From CAZKTO01 sp964555685 (GTDB lineage Bacteria > Chloroflexota > Dehalococcoidia > SHYB01), in the NCBI GenBank assembly GCA_964555685.1, contig CAZKTO010000035.1, forward strand, positions 1 through 28,561: 28,561 nucleotides of DNA, in the 5' to 3' direction. Every line of letters starts with the position of its first letter. Position 1 is the stretch's first letter. Shown here piece by piece: positions 23,424 to 28,561 of the stretch. The notes under the pieces were generated by a model. That model ran no database searches. It worked only from the letters and a program-made list of their open reading frames with translations, and was not told where the DNA came from. Made by a program: the position numbers and the translations under genes.

Positions 23424-24377
23424 ATGGCCGGGTACCCCGACATGCCGGGGTGCGCCTCCCTCGCGACGCACGTGCCGGTGATGACGGAGGAGCTGGTTCG
23501 AGCGCTCCAGGTGGTGCCCGGCGGTCGGTACGTGGACTGTACGGTAGGGGGAGGCGGGCACGCGGAGGCGGTCCTCGAGGCCGCGGCGCCCGGCGGACGT
23601 CTCCTGGGCATCGATGCGGACCCGCGGGCCCTGCGCGCGACGGAACGCCGCCTGGCCCGTCTCCGGGGCTCCTACCTCCTCGTCAACGACAACTTCGCCA
23701 ATCTCAAAGAGGTCTGCGAACGCGCCCATTTCGTGCCGGTCCACGGCGTCTTCTTTGACCTGGGGATGTCCAGTCTCCAGTTGGAGGAGGCGGGCCGCGG
23801 GTTCAGCTTCCAGCGGGACGAGCCGCTGGACATGCGCTTCTCGAGCCGCCAGGAGCTGACGGCGGCCGATATCGTGAACCGCTACGGGGAGCAGGAGCTG
23901 GCCCGGCTGCTCTGGACCTACGGCGAGGAGCGGCGTAGCCGCGCCATCGCGCGGCGGATTGTGGCCCGCCGGCCGCTGCGCACCACCGGCGATCTGGCGC
24001 GGGTGGTGGAGGGGGCGGCGCCGCGCCGCGGGTCGCGCATGCACCCGGCCACGCGGGTGTTCATGGCGCTGCGGATCGTCGTGAACGACGAGCTGGGCAG
24101 CCTCGAGCGGGCGATGGGCCAGGCCATCGAGGTCCTGGGCCCAGGCGGGCGGCTGGCCGTCATCAGCTATCACTCCCTGGAGGACCGGATCGTCAAAGGC
24201 TGGCTCCAACGCGAGTCCAAGGACTGCCTCTGCCCGCCGCCCATCCCGGTGTGCGTCTGCGGTCACCGGGCCAGCCTGCGGATCGTCACGCGGCGGGTCA
24301 TCACCCCATCGCCGGAGGAGGTACGGAGGAACCCAAGGAGCAGGAGCGCGAAGCTGCGCATCGCCGAGCGGATCTGA
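23424..24377 (+). CDS. rsmH: 16S rRNA (cytosine-1402-N4)-methyltransferase
   Basis: A 317-residue SAM-dependent methylase (MraW) that modifies C1402 in the ribosomal P site. Motifs: CTVGGGGHAEAVL for SAM binding (about 37-49), GIDADPRAL, FDLGMSSLQLE, GRGFSF with DEPLDMRF, HPATRVFMALRI with VNDEL, ISYHSLEDRIVK and the terminal SRSAKLRIAER. A short Cys cluster, CLCPPPIPVCVC (near 271-282), is typical. The ATG at 23424 is preceded by AAGGAG and lies one base after the mraZ stop; the longer open frame is only an overlap with mraZ. Confidence 0.97.
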   Translation: MAGYPDMPGCASLATHVPVMTEELVRALQVVPGGRYVDCTVGGGGHAEAVLEAAAPGGRLLGIDADPRALRATERRLARLRGSYLLVNDNFANLKEVCERAHFVPVHGVFFDLGMSSLQLEEAGRGFSFQRDEPLDMRFSSRQELTAADIVNRYGEQELARLLWTYGEERRSRAIARRIVARRPLRTTGDLARVVEGAAPRRGSRMHPATRVFMALRIVVNDELGSLERAMGQAIEVLGPGGRLAVISYHSLEDRIVKGWLQRESKDCLCPPPIPVCVCGHRASLRIVTRRVITPSPEEVRRNPRSRSAKLRIAERI

Positions 24378-24444
24378 GGAGCGGCCCGCCCGCGCGCCGG
24401 ACGGAGGGGAAGCGGCCCGCGGGTCCCATCAACGGAGGGACGGT

Positions 24445-25686
24445 ATGGCGAGAGAGCCGAGGACAGTCATCGCGATCGACGTGGGCACCACCGCCGTGCG
24501 CGTGCTGGCGGCCCGCGTCCCGAGCCAGGGCGACTTCGAGATCGTGGCGCTGGGCCAGTCGCAGTCGCTAGGCGTCCGGCGGGGCATCGTCACCAACGTG
24601 GACGAGGCGTCCTACGCCATCCGCGGCGCCCTGGAGGACGCCGGCATCGCGCGGCGCATCCGCGACGCCGATGTCTACGCCGGCATCGGCGGCAAGCACA
24701 TCGCCTCCTCCAACAACATCGGCGTGACGGAGGTCTCGCGGGCCGATGGCCAGGTCACGGAGAAGGACGTGGCCCGGGCCGTGCTGGCGGCCCGCCAGAC
24801 GCAGCTCCCGGAGGAGGTGGTGTTGGTCCACCAGGTGCCACGGGGGTTCCTGGTTGACGGCTACCGCTGCCGGCGCAACCCGGTGGGCATGCGGGGGATG
24901 ACGGCCCACGCCGAGACGCACCTGGTAACGGCCGGCGCCATCGAGGTCAAGAACGCGCGGAAGGCCGTGGAGATGGCGGGCCTGGCCGTGGACCACATCG
25001 TCGTCAACGCCATCGCCTCCAGCCACGCGGTGCTCCACCGAGAGGAGCGCGAGGCGGGCGTCGTCATGCTGGACATTGGCGGCGGCACCACGGACATCGT
25101 GGTCTGCCACGAGGGGAGCATCGCCCACACCTCGGCCCTGCCATTGGGGGGCAATCAGATCGCCAACGATATCGGCGTGGCGCTGAACACGGCCCTGCAC
25201 GTGGGGGAGCGCATCCTGATCGAGCATGGGACGGCGTCGGCCGAGGGCGTCGACCTGCTGGAGGAGCTGACCGCGCCGTGCTTCGGCCTGACGGGCCACC
25301 GGCGTTACCGCCGCCAGTACCTGTACGACGTGGTCCGGCTGCGGGTGACGGAGCTGCTGCAGCTGGGCCTGGGACGTGCGAAGGAGGGGGCGCCGGGCCT
25401 GCCCAAGCACGCCGGGGTGGTCATCACCGGCGGCGTGGCCAATCTGCCGGGCATCACGAAGCTGGCCGAGAAGGTGCTGGGGAGGCCCGCCCGCGTGGGG
25501 ACGCCGCCGCACCAGCAGTACGCGCCCGATACGCTGAAGAACTCCGCCTTCGCCAGCGTCATCGGCATCCTGGAGCTGGACTCGGACCCGCTCTTCGCGC
25601 CGGTGCCGGCGGAACCGGCGGCGCGGACCAACGGTTCGTGGCTCCGGCCCGCGCTGGATGCGCTGCGACCGCTGGCCAAGGGGTAG
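24445..25686 (+). CDS. ftsA: Cell division protein FtsA
   Basis: A 413-residue actin-fold ATPase that tethers FtsZ to the membrane. AIDVGTTAVRVLAA (10-23) is the phosphate-1 loop; the SHS2/1C insertion follows with GIGGKHI; LDIGGGTTDIVV is the phosphate-2 motif; VVITGGVANLPGI is the adenosine motif. The extreme C-terminus (WLRPALDALRPLAKG) may form the amphipathic membrane-targeting helix. GGAGGG precedes the ATG at 24445. It follows rsmH by 67 bp with no ftsL, ftsI, mur, mraY, ftsW or ftsQ between, a marked departure from the usual cluster. Confidence 0.95.
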   Translation: MAREPRTVIAIDVGTTAVRVLAARVPSQGDFEIVALGQSQSLGVRRGIVTNVDEASYAIRGALEDAGIARRIRDADVYAGIGGKHIASSNNIGVTEVSRADGQVTEKDVARAVLAARQTQLPEEVVLVHQVPRGFLVDGYRCRRNPVGMRGMTAHAETHLVTAGAIEVKNARKAVEMAGLAVDHIVVNAIASSHAVLHREEREAGVVMLDIGGGTTDIVVCHEGSIAHTSALPLGGNQIANDIGVALNTALHVGERILIEHGTASAEGVDLLEELTAPCFGLTGHRRYRRQYLYDVVRLRVTELLQLGLGRAKEGAPGLPKHAGVVITGGVANLPGITKLAEKVLGRPARVGTPPHQQYAPDTLKNSAFASVIGILELDSDPLFAPVPAEPAARTNGSWLRPALDALRPLAKG

Positions 25687-25787
25687 CGGCAAAAGGGAGA
25701 TCGGCCCACTTGCCGGAAGGAGGAACGCGAATCCGGTCAGTTCCAATGCAAGGAAACGACGGTCGGATCGGCCAGGGCAGGCAGCAC

Positions 25788-25808
25788 GGTCCGGGGAGCG
25801 CCCGGACC
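25788..25808 (+). promoter_or_regulatory. Hairpin in the ftsA-ftsZ spacer
   Basis: GGTCCGGG (25788-25795) pairs perfectly with CCCGGACC (25801-25808) across a GAGCG loop, 28 bases upstream of the ftsZ ATG. There is no T-run, so it is not a typical terminator; it may be a processing or stability element that sets FtsZ to FtsA ratio. Role inferred. Confidence 0.4.
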
Positions 25809-25836
25809 ACCAACGCACCAGGGAGGACTCGAAGCG

Positions 25837-26960
25837 ATGACGGGACAGACTCATAGTGACGGACTGGCGCGGATCAAGGTCGCCGGCGTGGGCGGCGGCG
25901 GGTCCAACGCCGTGGCGCGGATGCTGAAAGAGCCCGTGGACGGCGTCAGCTACTTCTGCATCAACACCGACGCCCAGGCGCTGACGCGGACGGAGGCGCC
26001 CAACATCGTTCGGATCGGCAACCAGGTCACCCGCGGCCTGGGCTCGGGCGGCAACCCGGAGAAGGGGCGGCAGGCGGCCGAAGAGAGCCGCGACGAGCTC
26101 TCGGAGATCCTGAAGGACGCCGACATGGTCTTCGTGGCCGCAGGCATGGGCGGCGGCACGGGCACCGGCGCCGGGCCCGTGGTGGCGGAGATCGCCCGCA
26201 GCCAGGGCGCTCTCACCGTCGCCGTGGTGACCCGCCCGTTCTCCTGGGAGGGGGCGCACCGCCGGCGGCGCGCCGAGGACGGCATCAACCGCCTGCGGGA
26301 GAAGGTGGACACGCTNNNNNNNNNNACGACGCGCTGCTCTCCGTCTGCGACCGCAAGGCCACCATCCTGGGTGCCTTCAAGGTGGCCGACGAGGTGCTGC
26401 GCCGCGCCATCCAGGCCATCGCCGAGATCATCACCGTCTGCGGTGAGGTCAACCGCGACTTCGCCGACGTGCGGGCGGTCATGGGCAACGCCGGCTCCGC
26501 CATGCTGGGCGTCGGCTGGGGCGAGGGCGACAACCGCGCCACGGACGCGGCCCGCGCCGCCATCTCCAACCCGCTCCTCGACGTCTCCGTCGAGGGGGCC
26601 AAGGGCGTCCTCTACATCGTCACCGGAGGCCCGGACCTGACTATGAGCGAGGTCCACGCCGCCTCCGAGATCATCCAGAAGGCCGTGGACCCGGACGCCG
26701 AGATCTTCTGGGGCCTCAACACGGACAACCGCCTCGAGAACCAGGTCAAGATCACCCTCATCGCCACCGGCTTCCCCTCGGAGCAGACGACGGCCATCGC
26801 CGATCCCGAGACCATCGGCCGGCTCATGCGCGAGCCGGACGGCCAGCCCATGGCGAAGACGGAGCAGGACCTGGACGTGCCGCCCTTCCTGCGACGGCAG
26901 CCAGCCAGGCAGGAGGAGCGGCTCCCGCACGTGCACCAGAAGCTGCCCATCGGATTCTAA
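25837..26960 (+). CDS. ftsZ: Cell division protein FtsZ (interrupted by assembly gap)
   Basis: Tubulin-like GTPase that forms the division ring. The N-terminal part has GVGGGGSNAV (17-26), FVAAGMGGGTGTGAGPVVAE with the tubulin signature GGGTGTG, and LREKVDT just before the gap. After the gap come the DALLSVCD strand, the catalytic T7 loop NRDFADVRAVM and GEGDNRA. The C-terminal core and a short basic tail follow. Ten Ns at 26316-26325 split the gene and put the halves in different frames. The expected sequence LIVIPND at this point would need 14 nt, which restores one frame. The C-terminus ends RLPHVHQKLPIGF, a poor match to the usual FtsA-binding peptide. ATG 25837 has GGAGG ten bases upstream. 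Confidence 0.95.
26316..26325. other. Assembly gap (10 N) inside ftsZ
   Basis: Ten Ns of placeholder length. Reading frames differ by one on either side; a true length of 14 bases fits the conserved VDTLIVIPND segment. Confidence 0.95.
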
Positions 26961-26965
26961 GCCCG

Positions 26966-26997
26966 GGACGGGCGCACCCCACGGGGTGCGCCCGTCC
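26966..26997 (+). terminator. Strong hairpin after ftsZ
   Basis: A perfect 15-bp stem (26966-26980 with 26983-26997) starts five bases after the ftsZ stop. The tail is CTTGGTGT-like rather than a T-run, so it is probably a terminator or 3'-end stabiliser for the division operon. Confidence 0.7.
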
Positions 26998-27156
26998 TTG
27001 GTGTGGGCGGCGCCTGGCCGAGGGCGGTTGTGCGCCTCTTGGTGCGCTGGGTGTGCACAGGCGGTCCGGCGGCGTCGGTTGCTGTGCGCGGGCGGTGCGT
27101 AACCGCAACTGGTTGGGTGTTTGTCAGGGCTTGGCCCAAAATGTAGTAGTTGGGGC

Positions 27157-27186
27157 TTGACAACGCTTCGGTGCGAATGCTATCGT
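27157..27186 (+). promoter_or_regulatory. Probable promoter for nrdR-nrdJ
   Basis: A perfect TTGACA at 27157-27162 and TATCGT at 27181-27186 with an 18-bp spacer. It leaves a leader of roughly 190 nt before the nrdR ATG. No clear 16-bp NrdR box overlaps it. Confidence 0.55.
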
Positions 27187-27192
27187 AGCGCA

Positions 27193-27382
27193 CCACTGTG
27201 ACCAGCCCGCCGCTTCCCGGAGAGCGTGGCCCCGACCGTTAGCGTCGGGGCGCCGTTTCCACGCAGGTACAGGCGGAGAGTCCGAGGACCGGCCAGCTGG
27301 GGAGTCGCCAGAGCAACGGACGGGAAGCCCAGCCCCGACATGTTGGGGCCGCCCGGCAGCGCAGAAGGACCGCTTCAAGCCC
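27193..27382 (+). other. Long GC-rich structured leader of nrdR
   Basis: No ORF of merit. Hairpins: GCCCCGAC (27229-27236) with GTCGGGGC (27244-27251), enclosed by GCGTG (27224-27228) with CACGC (27260-27264); and a 16-nt near-palindrome, CCCCGACATGTTGGGG, about 30 nt before the nrdR ATG. The rest of 26998-27156, between the ftsZ hairpin and the promoter, holds nothing recognisable. I looked for the cobalamin aptamer core expected for B12-dependent reductase genes and did not find it. Confidence 0.4.
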
Positions 27383-28012
27383 ATGAAGTGCCCCTACTGC
27401 GGCAACGAGGAGAGCAAGGTCACCGACTCCCGGACGGCCGAGGACGGCATCCGGCGCCGCCGCGAGTGCCTGCGCTGCGGGCTGCGGTTCACCACGTACG
27501 AGCGGGTGCAGTCGGCGGCGCTCCAGGTGATCAAGCGCGACGGCCGCCGCGAGGACTTCAACCGCGAGAAGCTGGCCGGGGGCATTCGCGCGGCCTGTGC
27601 CAAGCGCCCCTTGCCCACGGGCGCCATCGAGAAGATCGTAGAGGAGATCGAGGGCGAGGTCATGAAGCTCGGCCGGGCGGAGGTCCCCAGCTCCCTCATC
27701 GGCGACATGGTGATGGACCGGCTCCGGCGGCTGGACCGGGTGGCCTACGTCCGGTTCGCCTCCGTCTATCGCGACTTCGCCGATATCGATAACTTCCGGC
27801 AGGAGATCGAGGCGCTGCTGGCGACCCGGGAGAGCCGCACACCCTCGGCGCAGCTGCCGCTGATCCCGGAGGAGAAGCCGATGCCGCAGGAGGCGCGCCG
27901 TCGCCGTCGTGGCCGCCGTCCCCGCGGCGTGCTGCGCGTCCCGCCGGAGCAGGGCCTCCCACCCAGCGGCGGCGACCAGCCCGTGGCCCCGGAAGACAGG
28001 GGCTTGGCCTGA
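27383..28012 (+). CDS. nrdR: Transcriptional repressor NrdR, with extended C-terminal tail
   Basis: NrdR senses ATP/dATP and represses ribonucleotide reductase genes. The N-terminal zinc ribbon has C3, C6, C29 and C32 (MKCPYCGNEE, ECLRCG). An ATP-cone spans about 46-136 (QVIKRDGRREDFNREKL onward, in parts, to YRDFADIDNF). Most NrdR proteins end near residue 150-160; this one is 209 residues with an added Pro/Arg-rich tail (RRRRRGRRPR near 172-181) of low complexity. The ATG at 27383 gives the canonical first residues MKCPYCG. It is 41 bp upstream of the reductase it presumably controls. Confidence 0.95.
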   Translation: MKCPYCGNEESKVTDSRTAEDGIRRRRECLRCGLRFTTYERVQSAALQVIKRDGRREDFNREKLAGGIRAACAKRPLPTGAIEKIVEEIEGEVMKLGRAEVPSSLIGDMVMDRLRRLDRVAYVRFASVYRDFADIDNFRQEIEALLATRESRTPSAQLPLIPEEKPMPQEARRRRRGRRPRGVLRVPPEQGLPPSGGDQPVAPEDRGLA

Positions 28013-28053
28013 GACGCGCCTGCCCCCGACACACAACCAAGAAGGACATACCA

Positions 28054-28561
28054 ATGGCATCCTCCAGTGACTCCAGCCACAACCCCATCCGGAGCGCGAA
28101 GAGCGCCAAGAGCGAACGCCGCGGCAACGGCAAGGCCACTCCGGAGACCTCGGCCGGCTGGTCGGAGCTCTCCGGGCGGCCGGAGCCGGCGGGCGTGAAC
28201 ACGCCGTCGCGCGCCACCAGCGGGGGCCTCTCCATCGCATCCAACGGCAACGCGCCGCTCGGCTCGGCGCGCCTGCCGGACGCGCTTCACCGCGCGCCCG
28301 CGGTGCGCGTCCCGACGGTCGTGCCCGGGCTGGAGGTGGCGCCCAACGCCTTCGAGGTGCTCAAGCGCCGGTATCTCGCCAAGGACCGCGAGGGCCGGGT
28401 GGTGGAGACGCCGGAGGAGATGTTCCGCCGCGTCGCGCGGAACCTGGCCGAGGGGGAGCGAGTCCACGACCCGGACGCCGAGATCGAGCCCATCGCCGAG
28501 GCGTTCTACCGCATGCTCTCCAGCCTGGAGTTCCTGCCCAACTCGCCCACCCTCATGAACG
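28054..28561 (+). CDS. nrdJ: Adenosylcobalamin-dependent ribonucleotide reductase, 5' part
   Basis: The first 169 codons of a class II ribonucleoside-diphosphate reductase, cut by the window end. The recognisable core begins at about residue 98: NAFEVLKRRYLAKD, then ETPEEMFRRVA and FYRMLSSLEFLPNSPTLMN, the standard N-terminal active-site region of class II and related large subunits. Residues 1-95 are a Ser/Pro/Gly/Arg-rich, probably disordered extension not usual in the family. ATG 28054 follows AGAAGGA by about nine bases; a later start closer to the core is possible but no better ribosome site was seen. Its link to nrdR supports the assignment. The B12-dependent class is inferred from the LEFLPNSPTLMN style and the lack of an adjacent nrdB. 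Confidence 0.88.
   Translation, partial: MASSSDSSHNPIRSAKSAKSERRGNGKATPETSAGWSELSGRPEPAGVNTPSRATSGGLSIASNGNAPLGSARLPDALHRAPAVRVPTVVPGLEVAPNAFEVLKRRYLAKDREGRVVETPEEMFRRVARNLAEGERVHDPDAEIEPIAEAFYRMLSSLEFLPNSPTLMN

Noticed and set aside
26316..26382. ftsZ frameshift pseudogene
   Set aside because: The break coincides exactly with the N run, and the conserved sequence predicts a 14-base gap that restores the frame.
27193..27382. Cobalamin riboswitch upstream of nrdR-nrdJ
   Set aside because: The conserved B12 box and the GGTGCAAATCC-like core could not be found, so it is listed only as a structured leader.

Overview
The window is a strongly GC-rich bacterial chromosome segment that looks like Chloroflexota, probably Dehalococcoidia or a SAR202-like relative. 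This placement is an inference. It rests on an acVLRF1-type release-factor-like gene, a division cluster reduced to mraZ-rsmH-ftsA-ftsZ with no murein genes, a class II (B12-dependent) ribonucleotide reductase behind nrdR, and accessory families common in these genomes (LLM flavin oxidoreductase, SDR, SRPBCC, SnoaL-like, CitE-like lyases). No phage, IS transposase, CRISPR array or rRNA was seen. One 10-N assembly gap lies inside ftsZ.

Layout. 1-1389: 3' part of topA. 1538-3035 (minus): PAP2 phosphatase followed by an SDR oxidoreductase. 3306-5813: xerC-like recombinase, aroQ and an M24 Xaa-Pro peptidase, behind a near-consensus promoter. 5977-10973: B12-binding radical SAM protein, xseA, a repeat-filled spacer, xseB, a PHP phosphoesterase and a formyltransferase-fold protein. 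10986-11187: a 202-bp palindromic element between convergent genes. 11199-13870 (minus): metG then a trans-polyprenyl synthase. 14064-15077 (minus): a small zinc ribbon and a VLRF1-like protein. 15220-16335: LLM monooxygenase. 16385-18932 (minus): an SRPBCC protein and a pair of CitE-like lyases. 19139-21126: FtsX/MacB-type permease and an ATPase carrying a C-terminal YHS metal-binding domain. 21150-22041 (minus): SnoaL-like protein, DUF1232 protein and a short LLM remnant. 22080-22974: repeats, a tRNA with anticodon CAT, and the mraZ control region. 22976-26960: mraZ-rsmH-ftsA-ftsZ. 27157-28561: nrdR and the start of a class II ribonucleotide reductase.

How they fit together. Much of the window is housekeeping: DNA topology and repair (TopA, XerC, ExoVII), aromatic and isoprenoid biosynthesis, Met-tRNA charging, division and dNTP supply. 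The accessory part (SDR, LLM, CitE pair, SRPBCC, SnoaL) suggests catabolism of organic acids or CoA esters, but no substrate can be read from sequence.

The most unusual items are the large nested palindrome, modular GC-rich hairpin repeats (one block splits xseA from xseB), the ATPase-YHS fusion with an altered H-loop, the VLRF1-like gene, the stripped division cluster, and the LLM 3'-end fossil lying in frame behind the DUF1232 stop codon. I found no clear multi-gene system that is wholly new.
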